DNA of 41,436 nt from Planctomycetaceae bacterium. GTDB lineage: Bacteria; Planctomycetota; Planctomycetia; Planctomycetales; Planctomycetaceae. Of the stretch, positions 24,339-31,728 are shown in pieces. The stretch covers positions 1 through 41,436 of the forward strand of contig JAJDEI010000143.1 in assembly GCA_029259845.1 (NCBI GenBank), written 5' to 3'. The first letter of the stretch is position 1; the number at the start of each line of letters is the position of its first letter. The notes below the pieces were generated by a model, which saw only the letters and a program-made list of their open reading frames with translations, was not told the origin of the DNA and did no database searches. Both the position numbers and the translations under genes were made by a program.

Positions 24339-25214
24339 ATGACTGACGAGCAGCCGCAAATCACGAGTTCGGACGAGGCGCAACTGCGGGTCTGCAGTCT
24401 TGAGAGCCGGCGGGCGGACGAGATGGCCTCGTTGATTCGCAGGCACCGGGGCGTGCCGACAGTCGCTCCGTCGATGCAGGAGGTCCCGCTGGACGACAAC
24501 CGGGAGGTGTTCAGATTCGCAGAGGAGCTGCTGCAAGGGGGGATCGATGCGGTGGTTTTTCTGACCGGCGTTGGTGCGAAGGCGCTTCTGGAGATTGCCG
24601 CGGGGCGTCACCCGCGTGCCGATCTGCTGGCGGCGCTCGATCGCTGCACGACGGTCGTCCGTGGTCCCAAGCCGGCGACCGTGCTGCGAAACTGGGGCGT
24701 ACACATCGATCACCGGGCCCCCGAGCCAAACACCTGGAAGGAAATCCTCGCCACACTCGACGAGGCCCCCGTCGACTTGTCCGGTCGAACCGTCGCGGTC
24801 CAGGAGTACGGACTGCCGAGCGAGGAGCTTGGAGCCGGCTTACGGGATCGCGGCGCGGTCGTTCGCTCGGTGCCGGTCTATGCCTGGAAGCTGCCGGACG
24901 ATACGGCTCCGCTGGAGCAGGCCATCCGCACGACCTGCGAACGCGGGTTCGACGTCCTGCTGTTCACCAGTGCCCAGCAGGTGCGGCACATCACTGAGGT
25001 CGCCGGACGAATCGGCCTGCAGCAAGAGTGGGTCGCCGCCGCATCCGATTGCGTGATCGGCAGCATCGGCCCGACGTGCAGCGAAGCGATCCGTTCAGCG
25101 GGTCTGCCGGTCGATGTCAAACCGAGCCACCCCAAAATGGGAGTCCTCGTTCGCGAAACACTCGCCGAGGCACCGCAGCGACTGGCTGAGAAACGCGGCG
25201 AACGGCATTCGTGA
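24339..25214 (+). CDS. hemD: Uroporphyrinogen-III synthase
   Basis: The 291-residue protein has the two-domain HemD pattern: an N-terminal segment starting L-R-V-C-S-L-E-S-R-R-A, the V-F-L-T-G-V-G-A-K motif near residues 74-82, a linker, then V-A-V-Q-E-Y-G, V-R-S-V-P-V-Y-A-W, D-V-L-L-F-T-S-A-Q-Q-V and S-I-G-P-T-C-S-E-A near 230. HemD closes hydroxymethylbilane to uroporphyrinogen III in tetrapyrrole synthesis. It is slightly longer than typical (about 250) owing to N- and C-terminal tails. No strong Shine-Dalgarno precedes ATG 24339. The next gene follows after 100 bp on the same strand. Other haem genes are not in view. Confidence 0.9.
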   Translation: MTDEQPQITSSDEAQLRVCSLESRRADEMASLIRRHRGVPTVAPSMQEVPLDDNREVFRFAEELLQGGIDAVVFLTGVGAKALLEIAAGRHPRADLLAALDRCTTVVRGPKPATVLRNWGVHIDHRAPEPNTWKEILATLDEAPVDLSGRTVAVQEYGLPSEELGAGLRDRGAVVRSVPVYAWKLPDDTAPLEQAIRTTCERGFDVLLFTSAQQVRHITEVAGRIGLQQEWVAAASDCVIGSIGPTCSEAIRSAGLPVDVKPSHPKMGVLVRETLAEAPQRLAEKRGERHS

Positions 25215-25314
25215 GCTAGAGTTCGGCGACGGGATGCCCCCCAACGGCCACCCGTGCGGGGCACATTCCCTACGTCCGTCACAACTCGACCTCAACAGAA
25301 ACCGCGGTGATCTC

Positions 25315-26256
25315 ATGGCTGACAATTTCCCCTCTCAGGACCGGAGCGAGCAAACCCCGTTTTCAATTCTGGGTGTGGGGCCTGTTACCGGAACGATCCT
25401 TGGAGGCGGCTTCCTGCTGGGCATCTTGTTCGGAGGATTTCTCCTGTTGGGGAATACCGACGGACCGGCGGAACGTTTGTCGAGACCGGCGGCTACAGCG
25501 AGACAGGCGACACCGTCCTCGGAGCCGAAGGCCGTCGCCCGAAAAGCCGATGCCGATACTGTCTCGAACCAACTGGCCGCCGAACGCGATCGGCTGCGGC
25601 AGGAACTGGACGCCGCCAGGCTCCGCCGCGAAGTCGAAGCCCTCCGAAACGAACTGGTGAGCCTCCAGTCGTCGACGGTCTCGGTCGAATCCGCAAGCGA
25701 GGTCCCGGCTCGCCGTCGCAACGCGGGGAGTCCGGCCGCGACGAACAGGACCGCCCCGCGGCTGCCAACGTCCAGGCCGTCAACTTCGAGGCCGTCGTCC
25801 GCACCAGCGACCGAAGCCAAATCACAGGGCGCTGCGACGCTCGCCTACTGGAATCAGTTGAACGCCGTCATTCTGCAGGAAGCAGCACTCCGCGCGGCAC
25901 CGGCCAGCGGCGTGACGGCAACGAACGCCGGCGGCTTCCTCGATGCCCGCATCCAGGCGGGTGAATTCGCCGTAGACAGCATCCGGCAACTGGACACGAC
26001 CGGCGTCGACAGCCGCGTCACCAAGCTCGGCGAACAGTTGGCCAACTGGTACGACCAAGGCCGCCTGGTGGCACAATCCGGCAAGCAATTGCTGACAACC
26101 GCCAGCATCCAGGACCGCCAGGGATCCGCCGGCAAGGGCTACCAGGCCGCCGAGCGAAGCCACTCCAAGAGCGTCAACAAGATCAACGCCGAAGGCGAGC
26201 AAACGCGGCAGGCCATGTCCCGCAAGTACCGCCTCAAGTTCCCGCCGCTCAACTGA
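25315..26256 (+). CDS. Coiled-coil membrane protein of unknown function
   Basis: The 313-residue protein has a single membrane helix near residues 18-46 (Gly/Leu/Phe-rich), then a charged heptad-like stretch (about 83-120, with L-A-A-E-R-D-R-L-R-Q-E-L) predicted to form a coiled coil. A Ser/Thr/Pro-rich linker follows (about 125-175), then an alpha-helical C-terminal domain with W-Y-D-Q-G-R-L near residue 245. No enzymatic motif is visible. The ATG at 25315 is favoured because sequence before it, although open, is antisense-like and non-homologous in character; its ribosome binding site is weak. It lies between hemD and the prenyltransferase-repeat gene, all rightward. Confidence 0.68.
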   Translation: MADNFPSQDRSEQTPFSILGVGPVTGTILGGGFLLGILFGGFLLLGNTDGPAERLSRPAATARQATPSSEPKAVARKADADTVSNQLAAERDRLRQELDAARLRREVEALRNELVSLQSSTVSVESASEVPARRRNAGSPAATNRTAPRLPTSRPSTSRPSSAPATEAKSQGAATLAYWNQLNAVILQEAALRAAPASGVTATNAGGFLDARIQAGEFAVDSIRQLDTTGVDSRVTKLGEQLANWYDQGRLVAQSGKQLLTTASIQDRQGSAGKGYQAAERSHSKSVNKINAEGEQTRQAMSRKYRLKFPPLN

Positions 26257-26425
26257 CCCCTTCCCCGCCAGCACATCTCCGCACCGGCGATTCCGGGCGA
26301 TGAGCGAGATCGCGGTTGCCCAAACCGGGCCGGACTCCGACAATGGAACCACGGGACGTCCGCCGGCCAATCACGCCGGACCGCTGCGTCCTCCCGTCTT
26401 CCCGTTGTCAACGGAGTTGCTTCGA

Positions 26426-27517
26426 ATGCATGGATTCCTGTCGGCCCTCACGGTGACGCAACAAGCGGTGACACACGCTGTCATGACGCGACGCGCCGCC
26501 GTTCCCTTCGTCGCAGCAATCCTGCTGTTGGCCCCCGGCTCTCTCGCGACCGCCCGCGACCGTGACCCCAAAATCGACAAAGCGGTCACCCGCGCGCTCG
26601 ATTACCTGGTCCGCGAACAGCGACGACAGGGGCACTGGGAGGCGAACAACGGCCAGTACAAAGTCGCCATGACGGCGCTGGCCGGCATCGCCCTGCTGTC
26701 GGAAGGCTCCACCACCACGCGCGGCCGCTACGCCCCCAACATCTCGCAGGCGGTCGACTACCTGCTCGACATGTCGCAGCCCAACGGCCTCATCGGCTAC
26801 AAGGACGACTACCGCTACACCTACGGCCACGGCTTCTCCATGCTGTTTCTCTCGCAGGTGTTTGGGGAAGAGGAAGACGTCGAGCGGCGGGAGGACATTG
26901 GCCGCGTGCTGACGAAGGCGGTCCGCTTCAGCGGTTACGCCCAGACCGACCGCGGCGGCTGGGGCTACGTCTCAGCGAAGGACGGCAACAACTTCGATGA
27001 AGGCTCGACTTGCATCACCCAGGTGCAGGGGTTGCGTGCCTGCCGCAACGCGGGCATCCCGGTCCCCGCCGAGATCATCGAACGGGCCAAGCAGTACATC
27101 GACGACTGCACGACCGACGACGGCGGCGTGCAGTACAGCATCATGCGGCAAGGCGGACCGCGCCCGCCCATCACCGCCGCGGCGCTTGCCGCCCTGTTCA
27201 ACTCGGGTGAGTACGAAGGGCCCAACGTCAAGCACATGCTCGCGTTCTGCGAGAAGAACATCTGGCCCGGCGGCGGTGGCATGCAGTCCACCTTCGGCCA
27301 CTGGCACTACGCCCACTACTACTACGCCCAGGTCCGCTACCGCCTCGGCGGCGACAAATGGGAACGCTACCGCCGCGAGATCGGCGATGCGATCATCCGC
27401 AAACAATCCGCCGACGGCTCCTGGCAGGAAGGCCACGTCGGCCCGGTCTACACCACCGCCATGAACGCCACCATCCTCCAACTCGACAAAGGCTACCTGC
27501 CCATCTTCCAGCGGTGA
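26426..27517 (+). CDS. Exported prenyltransferase/squalene-oxidase-repeat protein
   Basis: The 363-residue protein has an alpha/alpha toroid repeat pattern of the terpene cyclase/prenyltransferase superfamily: D-Y-L-V-R-E-Q-x-x-x-G-H-W, D-R-G-G-W-G-Y, D-G-G-V-Q-Y-S and the terminal Q-W-type D-G-S-W-Q-E-G near residues 330-336. The Asp-rich catalytic motif of squalene-hopene cyclase (D-x-D-D) is not seen, so a binding rather than cyclase role is likely. A hydrophobic stretch at residues about 24-40 ending in A-T-A-R suggests export. Start ATG 26426 has CGGAG nine bases upstream; ATG 26483 would give a more classical signal peptide. Its last 30 codons are repeated at 29538-29633. Confidence 0.83.
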   Translation: MHGFLSALTVTQQAVTHAVMTRRAAVPFVAAILLLAPGSLATARDRDPKIDKAVTRALDYLVREQRRQGHWEANNGQYKVAMTALAGIALLSEGSTTTRGRYAPNISQAVDYLLDMSQPNGLIGYKDDYRYTYGHGFSMLFLSQVFGEEEDVERREDIGRVLTKAVRFSGYAQTDRGGWGYVSAKDGNNFDEGSTCITQVQGLRACRNAGIPVPAEIIERAKQYIDDCTTDDGGVQYSIMRQGGPRPPITAAALAALFNSGEYEGPNVKHMLAFCEKNIWPGGGGMQSTFGHWHYAHYYYAQVRYRLGGDKWERYRREIGDAIIRKQSADGSWQEGHVGPVYTTAMNATILQLDKGYLPIFQR

Positions 27518-27518
27518 G
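27423..27518 (+). repeat. Gene tail, parent copy of 96-bp duplication
   Basis: The last 30 codons plus stop of the prenyltransferase-repeat gene are repeated at 29538-29633 with 4 differences in 96 bases. The two copies form direct repeats that bracket the cassette region. Confidence 0.9.
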
Positions 27519-27609
27519 CGGCCAACCGGTGACCATCAGGCAACAACCAGCAACCGGCCAATCTGATCCATCGCAACCACCCGATCCGTTGGCTGCCACA
27601 TCGCAGATA

Positions 27610-27660
27610 GACAGAATCGAAGCACAGATAGGCAGAATTCGCGACAAGGAAAGGCAGAAT
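27610..27660 (+). repeat. Three GRCAGAAT repeats, attI-like candidate
   Basis: GACAGAAT at 27610-27617, GGCAGAAT at 27631-27638 and GGCAGAAT at 27653-27660 are spaced by 21 and 22 bases, two helical turns, and end 18 bases before the cassette boundary at 27679. attI sites carry direct repeats of integrase-binding sequences beside the crossover point, so these could be such repeats; operator iterons are the alternative. No integrase gene was recognised nearby. Confidence 0.45.
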
Positions 27661-27678
27661 GTTTTCTGTATACGTATA

Positions 27679-27685
27679 GTTATCC
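27679..27685 (+). other. Cassette boundary core site GTTATCC
   Basis: GTTATCC is the exact reverse complement of the inverse core GGATAAC at 28458-28464, as expected for the two ends of one integron cassette. Crossover would fall between G27679 and T27680. The adjacent TATACGTATA (27669-27678) is a perfect palindrome in an AT-rich stretch that may include promoter sequence. Confidence 0.75.
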
Positions 27686-27707
27686 CGCTACCTGAAAGAG
27701 TTATTAC

Positions 27708-27714
27708 AAGGAGG
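27708..27714 (+). promoter_or_regulatory. Strong ribosome binding site of the TIR gene
   Basis: AAGGAGG lies eight bases before ATG 27723, within an AT-rich leader that differs from the GC-rich surroundings. It fixes the start of the cassette gene. Confidence 0.8.
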
Positions 27715-27722
27715 ATTACCAA

Positions 27723-28451
27723 ATGCCTATATGCACAGCACCCGTGCGGGGCCATCGCTCAGCGGCCGCGGCAGCGAAGTGCCCCGCATGTCGTGGCCGC
27801 TCTCGCGGATACGTGTCCTACTCCCCGTCCTACTCTTCGTCAGGTGGCACTGGGGGCAGTGGTGGTGGCTCTGGGGGCGGTCGGAGCAGTGTCGGCGGGT
27901 CCGGCACCAGCAGCAGGCCGCACTGGTCGCGAGCAGGTTCTTCCGTGGTGTACACGCCCGCGCAGGTGCGGGCGCTCACGCCGGTCCGCGAAAGCGTCGA
28001 AAAGCGGGCATCCTTGCCTGACCTTCGGGACGTCTTTCTCTGCCACGCGTGGGACGACCGGAGAGGCGCCGCCAAGGATCTGCACGATCTGATCGAGTCG
28101 CTCGGTGTTTCGGTCTGGTTCAGCGAAAAGGACGTCCTCCTCGGTTCGCCGTTGCTTCGCGAAATCGACAAGGGACTGGCGAAATCGCGAGTCGGGATCG
28201 TGCTGGTGACGCCTGCGTTGTTGCGCCGCATTGAAGGAGCGGGCATCGCCGACAAAGAGCTTTCCGCACTTCTAGCGCGTGACCTGCTCGTTCCCGTCGT
28301 GCACGACACGACGTATGAAGCTCTCCGCGAAGTCAGCCCGCTGCTCGGCTCGCGAAGCGGACTGAACACTGCAGAAGATACGATGGCAAATGTCGCGGCC
28401 AAACTCGCCGAGCTGGTTGCCCTTGGGCCCTGTCCCGCAACCAAACCGTAA
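27723..28451 (+). CDS. Zinc-ribbon-like / TIR domain protein
   Basis: The 242-residue protein starts with a compact putative metal site (C4, H11, C20, C23), followed by a Gly/Ser-rich flexible linker (about 35-75) and a TIR domain (about 103-232). TIR features seen are D-V-F-L-C-H-A-W-D-D, the V-S-V-W-F-S-E-K-D strand, R-V-G-I-V-L-V-T-P-A and K-E179-L-S-A-L-L-A, E179 matching the catalytic glutamate of NAD-cleaving TIRs (the usual preceding Trp is absent). Bacterial TIR proteins commonly act in antiphage defence by degrading NAD or making signal nucleotides; which applies is unknown. It is the sole gene of integron cassette 1, with a strong ribosome binding site, so it was probably acquired. 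Confidence 0.87.
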   Translation: MPICTAPVRGHRSAAAAAKCPACRGRSRGYVSYSPSYSSSGGTGGSGGGSGGGRSSVGGSGTSSRPHWSRAGSSVVYTPAQVRALTPVRESVEKRASLPDLRDVFLCHAWDDRRGAAKDLHDLIESLGVSVWFSEKDVLLGSPLLREIDKGLAKSRVGIVLVTPALLRRIEGAGIADKELSALLARDLLVPVVHDTTYEALREVSPLLGSRSGLNTAEDTMANVAAKLAELVALGPCPATKP

Positions 28452-28457
28452 TTCGCG

Positions 28458-28548
28458 GGATAACAAAACCATGCACCGGAGTTGCCGATCCGGGCCGAAT
28501 TTGAAATCAACGTCGCTGGCGGCAACCCGGTGATGGTAAGCGTTATGC
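28458..28548 (+). other. attC recombination site
   Basis: GGATAAC (28458-28464) and GTTATGC (28542-28548) are the outer boxes (one mismatch). The inner boxes 28468-28486 (ACCAT-G-CACCGG-A-GTTGCC) and 28521-28537 (GGCAACCCGGTGATGGT) pair perfectly except for two extrahelical bases, G28473 and A28480, on one arm. Short unpaired spacers (AAA, AAGC) separate outer and inner boxes, and a 34-base variable terminal part closes the hairpin. Bulged single bases plus this box order are the diagnostic attC structure read by integron integrases. Length 91 bases is within the known range. Confidence 0.88.
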
Positions 28549-28563
28549 ATCAACAGGACCCTC

Positions 28564-29355
28564 ATGTCTGACAACCTGCCTTGGAAAGACGCCATCGTCA
28601 AAGTCTTGACTGACCAAGGCGAGGCAATGCACTACACAGACATTGCTGAAGTGATTGCGGATCGACAGCTTCGCACGGCTCTTGGTGCCACACCAGCTAG
28701 TTCAGTCAACTCAATTATCAGTGTTTCACTCCGCGACGATGCCGGAACGCCTTTCTACAAAGCAGGACGTGGTCTCTTCGGTTTGAAGATTCAGCAAGCA
28801 CTTGTGCCTCCGTCTGTTGCGCCGGCAGCGGACGCTGGCGAAGAAGAGGCTGTTGACGCGGATGATACTTCGATTATCAATGCCTTGGGCATGTTTTGGC
28901 TGCGTCAAAACGTTTACTGGAAAGCTCAACCCTCCATCCTCGGCCGCCAGCAGGTCGGAGCCGATACCATCGATTTTTCCGCACAGCGCGGCGTGTATTT
29001 GCTGCACGACCGCCGAGATGTTGTATACGTTGGCCGAAGTGTCGATCGAGGTCTCGGCCAGCGACTATTCGAACACACGCAGGATCGCCTAAACGGTCGA
29101 TGGGATCGTTTCTCGTGGTTTGGGATTTACGGGGTCAATGACGATGGTCACCTCAACGATGAAATGCCAACCGCAACCGGTGACACGATCATCGCGGCAT
29201 TTGAGTCCATTTTGATCGAAGCGCTGGAACCACCCCAGAATCGGCGCCGGGGTGACAACTTGAATGCTGTTGAGTTCATGCAGGCACGTGATCCGGAGAT
29301 TGATAAACGCCAAACTCGTGACCTACTTCAGCAGGTCATGGCAAAGCTCGAATGA
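28564..29355 (+). CDS. HARE-HTH / GIY-YIG nuclease-like protein
   Basis: The 263-residue protein has an N-terminal HARE-HTH domain (about 5-75: W-K-D-A-I-V-K-V-L, M-H-Y-T-D-I-A, G-A-T-P near 41-44, G-R-G-L-F-G-L), then a linker and a GIY-YIG nuclease domain (about 141-230). The nuclease motifs are G143-V-Y and Y155-V-G, R167, H171, E214 as the probable metal ligand and N226 in E-P-P-Q-N. HARE-HTH domains couple DNA or chromatin recognition to effector domains, often in restriction-type systems; a role in DNA-targeting defence is inferred. CAGGA precedes ATG 28564 by five bases. It is the sole gene of cassette 2, following the TIR cassette head to tail. Confidence 0.87.
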   Translation: MSDNLPWKDAIVKVLTDQGEAMHYTDIAEVIADRQLRTALGATPASSVNSIISVSLRDDAGTPFYKAGRGLFGLKIQQALVPPSVAPAADAGEEEAVDADDTSIINALGMFWLRQNVYWKAQPSILGRQQVGADTIDFSAQRGVYLLHDRRDVVYVGRSVDRGLGQRLFEHTQDRLNGRWDRFSWFGIYGVNDDGHLNDEMPTATGDTIIAAFESILIEALEPPQNRRRGDNLNAVEFMQARDPEIDKRQTRDLLQQVMAKLE

Positions 29356-29356
29356 T

Positions 29357-29370
29357 GCATAACAAAAAAA

Positions 29371-29373
<3 letters not shown>
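29357..29373 (+). other. Truncated attC remnant
   Basis: GCATAACAAAAAAATGC matches the left outer box, spacer and beginning of the inner box of the complete attC (GGATAACAAAACCATGC), then breaks off where a hairpin repeat begins at 29371. No partner GTTATGC is found downstream, so the site is likely inactive. Confidence 0.72.
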
Positions 29374-29537
<164 letters not shown>

Positions 29538-29541
<4 letters not shown>

Positions 29542-29633
29542 AGAAGGCCACGTCGGCCCGGTCTATACCACCGCGATGAACGCCACCATCCTCCAACTCG
29601 ACAAAGGCTACCTGCCCATCTTCCAGCGATGAG
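29538..29633 (+). pseudogene. Orphan 3' end of a prenyltransferase-repeat gene
   Basis: The last 30 codons and stop of the gene at 26426-27517 appear again here. Four of 96 bases differ, and all four are synonymous (Gln, Tyr, Ala, Arg codons). The sequence upstream of the copy is the hairpin repeat, so the rest of the gene is absent. Synonymous-only divergence implies that this tail once belonged to a functional gene. Confidence 0.88.
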
Positions 29634-29635
29634 TC

Positions 29636-29722
29636 GTAGGGTGGGCTGTGCCACCCAACACCCGGTCATGCGGAATATGAAACTTTTCAGCGCCGTTCGA
29701 TAGTGGGCACAGCCCACCCTAC
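29636..29722. mobile_element. 87-bp MITE-like element
   Basis: GTAGGGTGGGCTGTGCCAC (29636-29654) faces its near-exact reverse complement at 29703-29722 (one extra base). The interior has no coding capacity. It lies four bases after the stop of the orphan gene tail. Confidence 0.65.
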
Positions 29723-29807
29723 TTTATTGGGCGTGTTGGAGGGACGAATCCCAAAGCTTGGATTTCCAGGACATTGAAGACACGACCGGCGAACCATAAC
29801 CACTCGT

Positions 29808-29824
29808 GTCCGGCAAAGCCGGAC
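29808..29824. repeat. Short hairpin repeat
   Basis: GTCCGGC-AAA-GCCGGAC is a perfect 7-bp stem with a three-base loop, upstream of the PEP-CTERM gene. No T-run follows. Confidence 0.55.
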
Positions 29825-29939
29825 CTACCCGGCTGCTGGACACGCACGTGTGCCTGCTCCTAAAATACACGACATCCCCAGCCTGGGCCGGTTTTAGGGG
29901 CATCCCTACAAAGAATCCCGGTCGCCAGGAGGCGTTGCT

Positions 29940-30563
29940 GTGAGTCTTGCGTACAAGCGTTTCATCGGGGTGATTGCGAGCTTTGCCTTGATGGCAATGC
30001 CTGACGCGCACGCAGATTTGGTGAACTACACATTGGACAACGTCATCCTGGATGATGGCACACAGATGACCGGAACGTTCTCATGGACGTTCGCTGCCGG
30101 CGATTTCGGGAACGGCGCGGGGCAATGGAGTTCGTTGGCCATCCCCTGGACTCTCCATGATCAAAACGACCTGAACAGCACCTTTGACGTTGGTTCTTCG
30201 ATCGAAATCACGCTCCCGGGCAACCTGCACGACGACGGGGTGGACATTACTCTCTTTTTGTTGCAGCCTCTCACGCCCACCACATTGTCGTTGATTGATC
30301 TCACCCGGAGCAAGTATGACATCGGCGGCAACGGATTTCACGCGGGGGCATTCCTCGGCGGAAGTGTCGCACCAGCTGCCGCAGTCCCGGAGCCGTCCGC
30401 ATTCGCCCTCGTTCTCTGGGGCGTCGCCCTGCTCTGGATGATGACCCGCATCTGGCGTTCACAAATCTTAGGGCGGCCTGCCGGCAGCGGAGCGTGGGCG
30501 TCGAACGTGATCGTCGTCAGGCGGGAGCCTGATTCACCGACTTCCCGTAGGCGACTCAGATGA
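29940..30563 (+). CDS. PEP-CTERM exported protein
   Basis: The 207-residue protein has a signal peptide (cleavage near D-A-H-A-D, residue 25), a beta-rich mature domain, and a PEP-CTERM sorting signal: V-P-E-P-S near residue 150, a hydrophobic helix and a basic I-W-R end. PEP-CTERM proteins are processed by exosortase and released or anchored at the cell surface. Unusually, 34 further residues follow the basic end, including R-R-E-P-D-S-P-T; canonical proteins stop there, so the frame may have been extended by a lost stop or a repeat insertion. GTG 29940 has AGGAGG with a seven-base spacer. Confidence 0.82.
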   Translation: MSLAYKRFIGVIASFALMAMPDAHADLVNYTLDNVILDDGTQMTGTFSWTFAAGDFGNGAGQWSSLAIPWTLHDQNDLNSTFDVGSSIEITLPGNLHDDGVDITLFLLQPLTPTTLSLIDLTRSKYDIGGNGFHAGAFLGGSVAPAAAVPEPSAFALVLWGVALLWMMTRIWRSQILGRPAGSGAWASNVIVVRREPDSPTSRRRLR

Positions 30564-30640
30564 CGTCCCTTGTGGTGGGAGCGAGCGGGGCGACCGCGCG
30601 CAGGAAGTGTTGCAAAGTCCGCTGATCGGGTGGCGGCTGG

Positions 30641-31639
30641 TCAGCGGGGTGATTTCTCAAACGGGTACACGGTCTTCCAATCCCGTTTCATGTCCACGAC
30701 GGCCCACCCGTTCTGATGGGCCTGTTTCAGTGCTTCATCCAGGCGCCCCACATGCGAATCCCGGTCGTAGGCCCATTCCCGATCGCCGTCGGTGTGATGG
30801 ACCAACAGGCAGAAGCGAAGGCCCTTCCCGGCGGCCGTCCATTGGAGCATCTGCAGATCGCCATCCGAGTTGCCGAACGCGGCGATCGGGCGGCGTCCGA
30901 TGAACTTGTTGATGGCGACCGGTTTGCCTGCCTTGTCGTCGATGAAATCGATCGCAGGCCAACGGACAATGACAGGGACGCCCTTGCGTATCTCGAATTC
31001 GGCCTTGATGCTGCTACCGATGACCTGCTCCGGCGGGATGCCGTAGACGTCCTCGGCGAACACACGCAGGAATTCGATGCCGCCACCGGAGACGATGTAG
31101 GTCTTGAAGCCGTGGTCGCGGAGGTAGCCGAGCAGTTCGAGCATCGGTTGGAAGACGAGTTCCTGGTACGGCCTGTCAAAGCGAGGATGCCGCGCCGTTT
31201 CGAGCCAGTCTTTGACCGTCTGTGCGAACTCGTCGGTGGTCATGCCCGCATGGGTGGCCATTACGAGCTTCGCCAAACCCTCCATGCGCGCGTCAGCGAG
31301 TGCTTGCTGATCGCCTTCGAGCACGGCTTTGAACGGCTGCTCGGATTTCCATTCGGGGTGTTGCGGGGCGAGTTGCTTGACGCGGTCGATGGCAAACAGG
31401 AGCTGGAAATAGACCGGTTTTTCCGACCACAAACAGCCATCGTTGTCGAAGGTCGCGATCCGTTCCGCCGGGGGGACATAGTCGGGGCTGCCCTTGGAGG
31501 AGACGCGGTGGACGAATCGAACGATGGCCGTTCTGGCGGGACCGTCGTTCCAGGAAGGGAGCGGTTCGGCAGCCCCGCACTGCGAGGCGGACCCGGCTGC
31601 CAGCGTCACCAGAGTTGCAATCCTCAGATTCAGGTTCAT
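30641..31639 (-). CDS. Exported HAD-superfamily phosphatase
   Basis: The 332-residue protein has the HAD motifs: D65-N-D67-G (motif I nucleophile and acid/base), V-S184-G-G-G (motif II) and G-N-S-D-G-D at 256-261 (motif IV). The cap insertion is large (about 70-160), as in secreted phosphoserine-phosphatase-like HADs. A signal peptide (M-N-L-N-L-R-I then a hydrophobic core, A-A-E near 25) sends it to the periplasm. The substrate is unknown. ATG 31639 is preceded by CGGAACAAGAC. It lies 89 bp downstream of the sulfatase gene on the same strand, so an operon is likely; both act on esters outside the cytoplasm. Confidence 0.88.
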   Translation of the reverse strand: MNLNLRIATLVTLAAGSASQCGAAEPLPSWNDGPARTAIVRFVHRVSSKGSPDYVPPAERIATFDNDGCLWSEKPVYFQLLFAIDRVKQLAPQHPEWKSEQPFKAVLEGDQQALADARMEGLAKLVMATHAGMTTDEFAQTVKDWLETARHPRFDRPYQELVFQPMLELLGYLRDHGFKTYIVSGGGIEFLRVFAEDVYGIPPEQVIGSSIKAEFEIRKGVPVIVRWPAIDFIDDKAGKPVAINKFIGRRPIAAFGNSDGDLQMLQWTAAGKGLRFCLLVHHTDGDREWAYDRDSHVGRLDEALKQAHQNGWAVVDMKRDWKTVYPFEKSPR

Positions 31640-31728
31640 GTCTTGTTCCGTGATTGCAGAAAGGCCACGCTCAACATGACGTCGAACGTGGCCAATGGTG
31701 TTCACGACATTCGCCAGATCGCGGCCGG

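Larger units (their letters stand above)
27680..28542 (+). mobile_element. Integron gene cassette 1 (TIR protein)
   Basis: The 863-bp unit begins TTATCC and ends at the G of the GTTATGC core at 28542, contains one gene, and has its attC (28458-28548) starting six bases after the stop codon. The start and the inverse core are perfectly complementary. This compact one-gene plus attC design is the hallmark of integron cassettes. Confidence 0.82.
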
